From the NCBI RefSeq assembly GCF_025024155.1, contig NW_026251812.1:1-64000 (forward strand): a stretch of DNA of 64,000 bases, given 5' to 3'. Position numbers and translations under genes: made by a program. This DNA comes from Gamsiella multidivaricata (taxonomy: Eukaryota; Mortierellomycota; Mortierellomycetes; Mortierellales; Mortierellaceae). Below, in pieces: positions 9,973 to 20,381 of this stretch (its first letter is position 1; the number at the start of each line of letters is the position of its first letter). A model generated the notes under the pieces. The model saw only the letters and a program-made list of their open reading frames with translations, was not told the DNA's origin and did not search any database.

Positions 9973-10453
9973 GTTGGTAGGAGTGCTCGTCTTTCTGTCT
10001 TCACGTCCTCCTCACAAATGAAGGATTACCATTCTAAGGTCGTTGGTACCTAAATTTTTGGTTTCTGGAGTCAAACAGTACGTCATATTGAAGCAAGATG
10101 GACTTTCACTTTGAGCACCAGTGCAAAAGGAATCTTTGCTTGGATAGCGTGGGCGGACGGTGGATATTTCAGATGGACGAACGAAAGAAGGATGCCTATT
10201 GGATAGGAGCGTCAGATACAGTCATTTCATTTGAATGTGTTGTAGTGCCGATGTCCTGTTCTAGGATGAGTGCCCTACCTAGTTTAGTGGCTCACGCGAG
10301 AGAGACGCGCCAAACTGCGCATCAGTTAGGCGCACGGCGGCTAAATACGTCATATTGGTTTGCTGTACGAACATCCTCCCACGCTTTCTTTATTCTCTCA
10401 CAACCTCCAACTCGCTAGTACTCATCCTCATCTCTCATCTCTCATTCTTCGTC

Positions 10454-11144
10454 ATGACCCAGTCGTCGCCAGATGCAAATTCGTTCCCAGACCTCGTCGA
10501 GCTCGATGCTTTGCGGCTCACAGTTATTGTCGACAACGAGGTCGACTTTATGAGCTCGTGTCCTAGGGAGTTGAACCACACCACCCAGGCTCAAACGCTG
10601 TTCAAGGACAAACGAAACATTGATAAGGAAAGGTCGACCGTCGAATCGGATACAAATGCGGGTGGTCATCACGGGCACTCTTCTCACGCGCATGACCATC
10701 ATGGGCATCCTTCTCATACGCATGGTAGTGACAGCGCTTTCAGGACCGTTAATTTCCACTTTCAAGACGTTTGCTGTGGAGCGCATGGACTCTCCATCCT
10801 TTTGGTAAGTATACCAACGATAGATCCGAATGAGCTCTTGGTATACTGTTACTATGTCCAGTACTTCATGCTGACGTCGTACTCTGCGCCCCCCATTATC
10901 TCGTTCGCTGGGAAACAGACAGGAACTAAAGACAATGTGGAGCACAGGGTCCTTTTTGACACAGGTCCACACTCGGCTATCTTCCTCGAGAACGCCAAAC
11001 GCCTTGAGGTCGAATTTGAGAAGATCGAGGTTATTGTGCTCTCACATTGGCATATCGATCATTCTGGGGGCATGCTGACTGCTGTTGATAAGATTCAGGA
11101 AGCGCGTAGTAAGGGTCAAGGTCTCGCGCCAGGTAATCAAAGCA

Positions 11145-11179
<35 letters not shown>

Positions 11180-12052
11180 GTGGTACACAACTATGCTAAT
11201 GTTATCTGCGACGACAGTTGTGGTGGATCTGCATCCTGACAGGCCAGATGAACGCGGTATTCGCCTCACAAGGCCATCCGGGTCCCATGAGCAACCGGAC
11301 GTGTTCGACTATGTTGCCTGGGGCAAGGATCCTTCCTTTAAAGAACTGGAGGATGCTGGTGCAAAGGTACAGAGCGCGCAAACAACAAATTCGCATCATA
11401 CTCTATCCAGAAACACGTCTTCCAGTAGTCTCATGAACGCTCTATGTCCCGTAGGTTTCCCAAAGCAGTCAGGCGCATACAGTCTGCGATGGATTCTTTG
11501 GAGTCTCTGGAGTGATCCCGCGTATGACAGCCTACGAGACCGGGCTCCCAAACCACGCTCGATGGTCGGTTGAGACGAAATTGTGGAAGCAGGAGCAGGA
11601 GATCATGGACGAGCGCTATTTGGTTGCGCGGGTGAAGTCTAAGGGAATCGTCGTTTTGACGGGCTGCAGCCATGCAGGCGTGATTAACGTGTGTCAGGAT
11701 GTGAAACGCGCTTTTCAACATGGGAAGGGCGCTGGCAACAACGATTTGCATTTTGTAGTGGGTGGGTTCCATCTTGCAGGCTTGTCTATGGAGACTAGGA
11801 TTAAAGGTATGTATGGATATTTTAATGGTGTTCCCTTCAGGTAGATACAATCAAGACTAACAAGCTCTCGTGGCGTAATTTTCTACCGCCACAGAAACCG
11901 TGAGCGACATGTTGGATCTCAATCCGTCGTTCATGGCCCCAGGGCATTGCTCGGGCTGGAGGGCAAAGGCGGCGTTGGAGCAGGCTATGCCTGGCAAGGT
12001 TGTATCTTTAGGAGTCGGAAGTGACTTCCTTATCAACCACCATGGGTCCTAA
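10454..12052 (+). CDS. Metallo-beta-lactamase-fold hydrolase (5 or more exons)
   Basis: Exons 10454-10804, 10862-11132, 11218-about 11366, one beginning near 11490 and ending 11806, and 11895-12052 (stop in ...INHHGS). The zinc signature is LSHWHIDHSGG (HxHxDH), preceded by VLFDTGP and followed by later ligand regions TGCSHAGVIN and GGFHL, then APGHCSG. This order fits the soluble MBL proteins annotated as dihydropterin phosphate synthase-like or MJ0937-like hydrolases; the substrate is unknown. A His-rich insert of about 20 residues (HHGHSSHAHDHHG...) occupies residues 71-92, before the catalytic core. The joint between about 11366 and 11490 is uncertain. The first intron (57 bases) is in frame without a stop, so retention would still give a protein. 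It is convergent with the polysaccharide lyase gene. Confidence 0.82.
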
Positions 12053-12292
12053 TTTTGTGGTGGTGACCAAGTCAGGACTTAGGCATAGAGAACGTTGACG
12101 AGGTCCTTTGGCAACAAGCATGTCTTTATCAAACATTCACAGTTGAATGACGGTAAAAAAATCAGATACAAATAAAATGATGTACAAATGCCTATTGGTG
12201 ATGAATGGTGGTACTATATTACAAAATATATAAATACAGGTGAACGTCTATGTGGTGCTCGGTCATAAGGTGGATCATAAGAGGAAGGATAT

Positions 12293-13582
12293 CTACTTCC
12301 AGATGTTGTTCACGCTGGTAGCCATCTTGAAGCCTTTCCAGGCGATCCACTGCGCGTTTGGAGTCGCGTACTTGGCGGTGTGACCACCAAAGAAGGACGA
12401 GAACTTGAACTTGACTATATTATCCTGCGTCTTGCTTTTGGGTTCGTAACCATTCTTGAGCAGTACCAGACCTTCCGCCTGGATCACCGGCTTGTTGTCT
12501 AGATAGACAGCCAAATAACCATCGCGGATAGCCTTGCCCTTCGAATTAAGCCGCACGATTTGAGTGATGTTGTGCCAGGTGCCCGCCTTAAACTTGAAGG
12601 AACCACCGCGACCGATCGAGACTCCAAAGGCTGGGTTACACAAGTTACGCGCTCCGGGGCTGATCTTGACGCCCATGCCTTGCAAGCAATCGTCGCTCAT
12701 AGCACGCTTAACGATTCCAGAAGAGCTGCTCTCGATTGAGAACTCGTCCTCGTCCTCGGGAATTCGGTAAGGATTGATGGCTCTCTGCTCCAATAGGAAT
12801 AGGGCCTTGGGAGACCTCTTGTCCAGACTTCGCTTACAAGTCTCTGCTTTTTCTTTCGGGAAGTAAACGGATTTGGCAGCATAGAGATAGAGCTCGCCCT
12901 CACCCTCAGGACGCCACATCATACGGGTCGAGAAGCAGTTATCGGCAGAGCCACCTCCGGAGCAGCCGGCATTGCATCCTCGCTCGCTTCCGAGAAGGAT
13001 TCCGGGCAGCTTACCACCGAGGACCCAGTTAAAGCCGGGCTTGAAGAGCATTTGGTACTCGAGTCGGATGTAGCGGCTCTTGGGCCCTGAGAAGGCCTCC
13101 TTGGGAAGGGGCTCCGCCGTGAAAGCAGCATGTTCATCACCTGAGTAGGCATAGGAGTGTGCTGGGTAGAGCGATCGGAGGACCCGACCTTTTGATTTCT
13201 TTAGGATGGGATCGGCGACAATGTCGAAAGGGTTCTTGCCAGGTATAAGTGAGCTGGTCAGATGAAGAGGTTTTCTCAGCTGTGCGATGGATGAAGGGAA
13301 AGAGTCGACCTCCCAATGAAAGATTTCGACCGGAGGTGAGGCGCTTGATGTTGCGTTGATAGTGACATTTGTATGCGTGGGGAGATCAAGAGGTTCTTTC
13401 AGCTGTGCGATGGATGAGGGGAAGGAGTCGACCTCCCAATGAAGGGGTTTGTCCGGAGGTGTGGCGCTTGGTGTTGCGTTGATAATGATATTTATACGCG
13501 TGGGGATTTGGGCGAGGGTCAGAGAGCAGAATAGGATGATGGCTACTAGTGCAGCGTGTATCAGGATGGCAGCAGGGTGCAT
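12293..13582 (-). CDS. Secreted polysaccharide lyase family 14-like protein
   Basis: Intronless, 429 residues. Signal peptide MHPAAILIHAALVAIILFC, with cleavage probably after LAQ (residue 25). The core from about residue 150 has YIRLEYQMLFKPGF, then GGKLPGIL, then SGGGSADNCFSTRMMWR and a C-terminal W-rich beta region; GGKLPG is the hallmark of the PL14 alginate/glucuronan lyase-like fold. Cysteines cluster at GCNAGCSGG. The expected substrate is an acidic polysaccharide outside the cell, but specificity cannot be read. Between signal and core, residues about 30-110 consist of a 41-residue unit present twice (each with HWEVDSFPSSIAQL), a tandem duplication also plain at DNA level (period 123 bases). 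A dibasic KR near residue 290 could be a processing site. Confidence 0.8.
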   Translation of the reverse strand: MHPAAILIHAALVAIILFCSLTLAQIPTRINIIINATPSATPPDKPLHWEVDSFPSSIAQLKEPLDLPTHTNVTINATSSASPPVEIFHWEVDSFPSSIAQLRKPLHLTSSLIPGKNPFDIVADPILKKSKGRVLRSLYPAHSYAYSGDEHAAFTAEPLPKEAFSGPKSRYIRLEYQMLFKPGFNWVLGGKLPGILLGSERGCNAGCSGGGSADNCFSTRMMWRPEGEGELYLYAAKSVYFPKEKAETCKRSLDKRSPKALFLLEQRAINPYRIPEDEDEFSIESSSSGIVKRAMSDDCLQGMGVKISPGARNLCNPAFGVSIGRGGSFKFKAGTWHNITQIVRLNSKGKAIRDGYLAVYLDNKPVIQAEGLVLLKNGYEPKSKTQDNIVKFKFSSFFGGHTAKYATPNAQWIAWKGFKMATSVNNIWK

Positions 13583-14001
13583 GTTATGGTGGATGTATAA
13601 GCGCTTAGGAGGAGGTGTGGGGTGGGGTAGTGGTGGAGGAGATGGATGAGGTTCGCGAGGCGCGGGGCGCGAGGTGGATGGAGAAGCAAAGGAGTACTGA
13701 GCGTTGGGTGAAGGAAGCTGTTCTCGCTGCGTGCTTATATGTAGAGACTCTTGGGCGTAAGCCTAACGGCCAACAAAGAAGACGAAACACCACATACCCA
13801 CACCCCCCTGCACTCTTTAATTGCCATTGTGCGTGCACCACTATAAAATCCCCGCTGAAATTGCCATGGAACTCTAAACATGACCGCGGAGCCAGCTCAT
13901 TCTTCGCTTGCCAATTATCGTGTAGCTGATTGAAATAATTATGGCCTAGGCTTGACCCAGCCCTCTCTAGGCCATCCTGTTTCCATTTTTGGCCACCTAT
14001 A
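13583..14001. other. Upstream region of the lyase gene
   Basis: No gene is supported. The first 130 bases next to the lyase start are G-rich on the plus strand (C-rich on the coding strand), as in a CT-rich fungal promoter. The rest is unremarkable up to the transposon end at 14002. Confidence 0.4.
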
Positions 14002-16300
14002 CAGTGTAGTCGTTTTTTTAGGTCGGGGTTTCTTAACAAAACGCGGCCAACAAACTAAATTTGAAATTGAATTGACCTCTCTGAGTGGGTTATTCTAAAG
14101 ACGAAAATACAGTCGCGTGTTCAGTCACATGTTGCGCTGCAAGCGTACTTCTTGCTCTCCATGGACACGTCTCTCATATTGCATTCTATACATCTCAACA
14201 CCATGACTACAAGAACCTCCCAAAAAAGACAATATGGGTCGCTCTCGACCCAGGCAACGACGTCAAGCAAAAAACAAAAACCAACTCTTGTACACCCTCC
14301 TGCCAAGAATCACAAAAATACACCAAGCGCGAACTTGAGGATACCGAGCGCACTCGTCGACTGAGATACAGATTGATTTTGGATTGTGCCAGGCACAAAG
14401 ATATGACCACATTCATTGCATTCCCTAACCCCAACCAGTTCGAGATCCCAATGGCCAGGGTCCCTCATACCCTGAAGAAGCAAGTCGAATACATCATTAT
14501 CTCCATGATCGGAAGGAAAACCTCAATATCAAGCTTTCGTACAACTCCTTCGGGCCTATGATAGGCACCAGTCTTCCGGAACGTACCTTTAGGCGCATGC
14601 TCAAGCGAGAAGACGAAATACGTGCTGCAGCCAAGGTGTCCCCTGTGGGTGCTTACTACATCGTCAACCGCAAGAACATACTGATCGAGGAGGTCCTATA
14701 TCAGTGGCTACAAGTTCAGCGGAAGCAGAACATCCTTGTCAACGGCAAGATGATCAAGAATGCAGGTATGATTCTCGTCGATCTGCAGGACGATTCAGGC
14801 CATACCGTGCCTGAGGCACCGTCGTCATTTTCAGTCTCATAGTTTAACGCCTTCAAGAAACACTATGGGATAACCTACTGCCAGCTTCATGGAGAGGCAG
14901 GATCGGTCGACCTGGAGGCGATTGAAGCAGAGCTTACCGACATCCGTCAGCATTGCGCCCGATACACTCCGGACAACATATTCAACTGCGACGAGACTGG
15001 TTTTTACTTGCAGGAGCTGGACAACAAGTCTTACACAATTCGAGAGTCAAAGTCGGGCACCAAGGCCAACAGGAGCTGCAGGGTCTCCATCCTGTTCTGA
15101 ATTAATGCTTCTGGTTCCTCTCTCACCATGGTAGACACCAAGGATTCATTGAGGCCGTTGGTCATCGATAATGCGTTGAACGTATGATTTATGTTGCAAT
15201 CGTTACCTATTTATCGGTGTTTTATATTTCATCTTGACCTTTACGACTCTGTGATGCTCTTTACATTAGGCACAAGTATTCCAAATCTTGAAGAAGATTC
15301 GGCGAAAGGGATGGATGAAGAACGACGTATTCGTAGGATGGCTACGAATGTTTGATGGCGATCTCTCGCAGCCAACCTTTCTCCTTCTTGACCCCGCAGG
15401 TGCGCACAACAACATCGACATGCGTGATCTACGGACCAACACGCCTTGGAAGCATCTTCACATACGGCGGCTCCCGAAAAACACCACATCAGTAGTGCAG
15501 CCTCTCGACGAGGGCGTAATTAGTCTTTTCAAACGGGCTTTCCTGGAGATGCTCAGCTATGAAGCCTATCTCGCTCGCAACTATCAAAAGAAATAATGTG
15601 TCTCCAACGAACTCGCTTGGACATTGATCCCCTATGCATGAAGTCGAGTGAAGCCTCTAACGCTGCGAAACTGCTTCGCCAAAACGCCAGTCCTTCCGAC
15701 GGAAATGCGTGAGCAGCTCAGGCGATGGCGGCCAACCCAGGCTGAATAATATCAAACACTTCAATACTCCTGACACGACCAATACGAAGAGCAGGAGAGG
15801 ATACATTTCGAGCGTCTGATCGCCGAGGCTACTATAGAGAACAATTGGAATTTCCAAGTAGTAGGAAAGAAGGATATGCAGGAGCTGGCCGAGGAAGTGC
15901 AACAGCAGGTGAATGCAGATGAAGAAAAAAGTGACCAGTCTGACACAAGCTCACCGATCGCAGACGAGGAATGGGACATAGCCGCTCAGACGCTGGAGGA
16001 TCTGGCCGGAGACCTTGTGAGTATCGAAGGCCTCAAGCAAATGAGACAGAGACCGAAGCAGAGGTCAAAGAATACGCTGGATATTCGACGGACAGTGAAG
16101 CAACTGGTGCGTGCTTTGCAGGACTGATATGAGAATAATAAAGGATTCCGCGTTATCAGTAGAGCATGTGACTGAATATGTGACTATATTTTTTCTCTTT
16201 AAAATAGTCCACCCAGAGAGGTCAATTCAATCTGAAATTAAGTTTATCGGTCGGGTTTTGTTAACAAAACCCGGCCGATAAACGAGTTTCGACTGTACTG
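14002..16300 (+). mobile_element. Pogo/Tigger-type (Tc1-mariner superfamily) DNA transposon, decayed
   Basis: Ends are CAGTGTAGTCG on the left and the inverse of CAGTACAGTCG on the right, typical of pogo/Tigger termini. Inverted similarity extends about 100 bases: each end also has a short internal palindrome GGGTTT(T)GTTAACAAAACCC-like, and ATTGAATTGACCTCTCTG. The left flank has TA immediately outside; the right flank has AC, so the expected TA target duplication is not intact. Length is 2.3 kb. The transposase inside is broken. Confidence 0.85.
14203..16127 (+). pseudogene. Pogo-family transposase, broken by stops and frameshifts
   Basis: Pieces in different frames keep the order of a pogo/Tigger transposase. 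A CENP-B-type helix-turn-helix is recognisable (RTFRRMLKREDEI, then EEVLYQWLQVQRKQNI). The first catalytic Asp sits in DNIFNCDETGF (about 14985-15000), the second in FLLLDPAGAHNN (about 15390), and the third in SVVQPLDEGVI (about 15500). A TGA at about 15098 interrupts VSILF-INASGSS, where an intact protein would read through; a frameshift follows. The C-terminal piece (about 15876-16127) is acidic then basic and ends with TGA. All three catalytic aspartates survive although the frame does not, so decay appears recent. It could not be translated as one protein. Confidence 0.85.
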
Positions 16301-17645
16301 ACAGGAATGGATACGTTTCACATTCCCCTCCCCTCCATAATTATCCTAACAGTCGGTGTCGCGTCCGAAGATTGGTCTAAATTTTCTGGAAGATTGCCGC
16401 CAAAATGATGCTGAAATTGCAATTCTAGGCACCACAGTAGGTTAATTCGCACACGAACCATCTTTTTTAATCACCATAACAATGAAATCACCGCAATAGG
16501 CCACCGACGATCGGCCCTGAGCCAAACAATAAAGAATGGTCGTATGTTTCAGAGTAAGCGAAAAGGGTGTTTGCTCTGGGGATCAGCCTGTTTAAGTGAG
16601 AGGATGCATCGTAGACAGGACAAACGAGGCAATCGATCCACCTTTCGTGCGCACACATGGTAGCTGCAAAGAAAACGACAAGGAGGATAAGATAAGAGAG
16701 CAAGGTTCATGAAAGAAAGAGGATCACGGCGGAAGGCAATAAATTGAGTCGGGGTATAGGGCAGCCAATGATGTCTTTCGAAATGAAATTACAAATACAA
16801 GGGCGCAGCGCTGAATATGGTACACTGCGACTCATGCTATGGTCCATTCCGCATACTCCAGTTGGACGCGCTTGAGGCTATGCGTTCTGTCTTATCTGTC
16901 TGTGCACATTATCACAACGCGTGTCATCATCTTCTTGTTCGACTAAGTGTCCCCGCCTTTCATAGTCGCAATAGATTATATCGGTGCATCAGGACTCACA
17001 GACCACTGAGAGCAGTACACTCAGCTATAAAACGGTTATCGTGAGACCACAGATGGATGATGACGGCAATTAGTGTTTCCCGTGGCCATATTTCTAGAAA
17101 AACCTTCCTGGGGGTTATGTGCTGCTATATGGAGTGAAGAAAAAATAAAATATAAAATATTAAATAAAGCACTTGCTGCTCCCTATATTCATTCGAACGA
17201 ACGAAGAAGCTTAGAAAGGAGCAAACAGAGACGGAAACTAGCTCAACGCGAATTGAGGTGAAGATGGCTGGGCGGGAGGAAGAGAAGGAAGCGCACGCCC
17301 TCGTAGAGCAGCCCACAGCTACTCCTTCTATCTATTTGAACTAGACCCCAATTCCACTCCTGTGCCAGTGACAAGTCGCGCAACAACCATATTTCCACTT
17401 ACCTGACGACCATCTTCCCTACCCCTGACTATGTCCTTTTATTCTAATCTTTAGCTAACTCGCATCCAGCCCCTATCCTTTCCCCTCTTTTCTTCCCTCA
17501 CTCACGTCGATTTGCACAACGATTTCTTTTTCACATCCCATCAACTGTGGGGACTTTCCAGTCAGGCGTGTGTGAAGAAATCTCCAACTCATCTAGTTAA
17601 TTTTCGTCTGCCTTACGATCAAGAAAAAAAACGAGCATTGGATTG
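16301..17645. other. Interval without recognised genes
   Basis: 1.3 kb between the transposon and the disrupted Cys-rich gene. Short frames only, none with domain-like sequence or plausible splice structure. 17330-17640 is C/T-rich and directly precedes the ATG at 17646, consistent with a promoter and leader. Confidence 0.4.
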
Positions 17646-20105
17646 ATGTTGCCTCGAGGCCACTTATCGCTTCGGCTGGTCTGTATCACACCTCTCATGC
17701 TCTTTACTTTCGCTGCGCATCTAGATCCCTTAGTGACCGCCGACCAAGCTGCGGTCAAAGTGGACGCTCCTGTTCTTGAGCGACGAGAGATTGATCAACG
17801 CATTCTTCCGGACGCTCACTAGTACCGCTTACAAGGGCAGGTCCAAAGTCAAGACTTCGAACACCACAACCATATTACTTCAAAGAAAGAAAAAGGATTA
17901 AGCCATCTCGGGGCGTTGACCTCGCATCGCCGCGATCGCCACGGTCATCATGGTTATTATCACCACGTCCACTACCGCAAACATGGCAACCATAACAATC
18001 ATGGAAAGCACTGCAAGCATGGCCACAATCCCAAACACCGTGATTACCGCTCTGGTAATTACGGCAACGAACATCGTCGCCGTAGTGATGGTGATGATTA
18101 CCAGCACAACTATCCGTACAGGAATGACCCCAACGACGGCACCAAGCCCAGATCTGGTAAGTAAATTTGGCTAAATACGCTGTGCCCCTGCGCTTGTGTG
18201 TGGGCGTTCCAAACTCTAAATTATAGTTTCGTTCATTCCTTGCAGCCTCGTTTAGCATCCTGATGGGACAATAAGACCATTGGCGCTGTGTACCGTTCTA
18301 ACGGTACCATGGCTCGCTCTGGCGGTCAGCTGGACTTCTTCCTGCAGCTTTGCGCTCTCAACAACAACAACAACCCCAAGCCCAGCAAGCCCAAGCCGCC
18401 GACCAATAATACATCCAGCCGGAGCCTTGCATTCTTGGACATCGTCTCCATGGACCCACTTTGTCCAAAGCCCAGCAAGAAGAACATCGACCATATCCTC
18501 AAACAAATCACCTGACGAAGCCAACTGGTGCCAATGTGCCTATTCTCATATGTCTCCGTAGATTTCTGCCAACGGTTTCCAGATAACTGCAGGTTCAATG
18601 AACATTCCGTATATCTGTGCGATAGCATGTTCAATCTTACTTTCGTCGATTGTAATCTCGGAGCTCGTATCCTTGAGAATAATACCGTCAACTGCAGGAT
18701 TGATAGACGCCTCTTCAAAGAGGGCTTAAAGGCAGTACGGAGCGTGCCACATTATTTGAAAGAGATGAAAGATGTCAGTGACAGATCCCATACTCACCAG
18801 CATTTTCTTGATTCTCCGGGACAAGACAAGCTTGCACTTCGTGCTCCCCGAGTCATACAGATACTCTATCAATCCAAAGCTACCATTCCAACAAACTGCT
18901 CTATCGCATGTGAGGATGGTATGCCGAAGGTGCCTGCGCAATGCAGAGTGGACCTATGCCCCTGTTATTCGATTGTGGTTGGAAACAAATTACGGAAAAT
19001 ACGCCACCCGTGCAACGATGTGTCCAGCAAGTTAACATGCCAAATTGACTCTATTATTGCTTTTTCAACACCAACTTATTCGTACGCAGTTGGAGTGCAG
19101 ATACTCAGATGACAAAGTTTATTGTTGCAGTATCCTCAACGATCGCCCTATAGAGATGGAAGACCGCCTACTACTCTCTGTATAAGGGGTCAACTTGGAA
19201 ATGGGCGAGTTTATCAGCAAAATTGACTATTATCTCTACTGCGATTTGGATGTGCAGCAAACAATTTGACGCGTCCTGCGGATATGAACAACCCAGCATC
19301 ATCTACACATACTCTGGTGCCGAACCCAACCTTGTAACTGGTAGGAAGTGTGGACTGGCCAATCTCTGTTATACAAATGGAGATATTAGCAGATCTCTTG
19401 GAGAGTGTCAACGCGAGGACGTTGGTTCTGTAAGCAGAGATACCCTTTCTATATCTTCATTAGGTCTACTTAGACTTTAACACACCTTTACTTCTTCTAA
19501 CAACTGTTTCTATTCTCGCTGTTTCTCAACCACTAGGTCTGTGAAGCTGCATTCTCAAAAATGCGCAAGCACAATGCAACTGCAATTACGCTCGGGACCA
19601 ATTCTCTAGAATGCGTTCTTGTTCAAGGGTATACAAGCGTAACTGGGGGTTTTGAGAATCGCTATTTGAGTTCCCCAGTCGGTCACTTTTCATTCCACCA
19701 GTCTTTTCTCCTTCTCTTCATCTCCGCCGAATATCGTCTCTGTCAACCGTTCGTCCTCTATGTCAGATCATATTTTTCACAGGCATCTCGATCCTATTGA
19801 TCTATGCAGCACAGGCCCTCAGGACCGGCAATACTGACCGCTCTTCTCCCAGATATGCTCTGTGCTCTTTTTTTTTTTTTAATAAGCGGTATAGCGTAGT
19901 ACTTTTTAAGCACATTCAGGAACGGTATTTATGATTCTCCCTCTATTCTTACGATCGCGTAGCGAAGAACAATATCACAGATCTCGCAGTCTGCAACGAG
20001 TTTTGTGTGAAACAAGGTGCGTTGTGCAAGATGGTCGGCGGAAAGAAGCATGCGAAAAAATATCGTTGCGAAGACATGGTCCAGGAATGCTATGCGAGTT
20101 GCTAA
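17646..20105 (+). pseudogene. Disrupted gene for a secreted His-rich and Cys-rich repeat protein
   Basis: It starts with a signal peptide (MLPRGHLSLRLVCITPLMLFTF) and a KR/ERRE-type region. An in-frame TAG at 17820-17822 follows, yet the same frame continues about 110 residues with extreme His/Asn/Gly content (HGHHGYYHHVHYRKHGNH) up to a good donor at 18157. After the acceptor at 18245, frame is lost (TAA at 18272) and resumes one base off with AVYRSNGTMARSGGQLDFFL. Downstream, separate exon-like pieces carry cysteine patterns that repeat: FCQRFPDNCRFN...YLCDS, CSKQFDASCGYE...TYSG...CGLANLC, CEAAFSKMRKHNAT...LEC. A last piece, AVCNEFCVKQGALCKM...CYASC, ends with TAA at 20103-20105. This looks like a multi-exon secreted Cys-rich repeat protein inactivated by at least two lesions. 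Sequencing error or unannotated introns are alternatives. Confidence 0.5.
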
Positions 20106-20381
20106 TCGCGGTACTCTCCATGACAACAACCTGGACATCCTTTCATTCCAATACGAATCAATACAACCATTGAACTCAATTCTGTGAGTCTATTTCGTTT
20201 TTGTTTCTTAATGGGAATGAGAATGATAAAAAAATGCTCCTAAAATATATACATGCACGAATAAACCCCTTGTCTTCCTATCCCCGCTATTATTGTGCTG
20301 TCCTTTATGGCTTAAAAGAAACCGCCCTTGGAGAACTCAGCCTCCTTTGCCCCTCGTCGGCAAATACGTCCTGAGATTGCT

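Larger units (their letters stand above)
5487..10062. mobile_element. Composite TIR-bounded element of about 4.6 kb
   Basis: Two inverted copies of a terminal sequence bound this interval. Left, 5542-5600: ATGGTAATCCTTCATTTGTG through GAGCACTCCCAACAA. Right, inverted, 9969-10033: the same with a few substitutions. Both are flanked on the outside by GGTACC preceded by an A/T-rich AAATTT, so the true ends may lie near 5487 and 10062. The inverted similarity continues inward at 6763-6823 against 9911-9972 (GGAAGAATATAA then CTCAC/GTGAG motifs); in the left arm this continuity is split by the palindrome at 5607-6748. No clear target-site duplication is visible. The only sizeable ORF has zinc-finger-like cysteines, and no known transposase is seen, so the element may be non-autonomous or of an unfamiliar type. 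Confidence 0.6.

Noticed and set aside
17898..18258. Minus-strand ORF with hydrophobic, membrane-like sequence (VIITITTATMFVAV)
   Set aside because: Antisense of the His/Asn-rich plus-strand block; ATG/CAT-rich codons produce the hydrophobic appearance.
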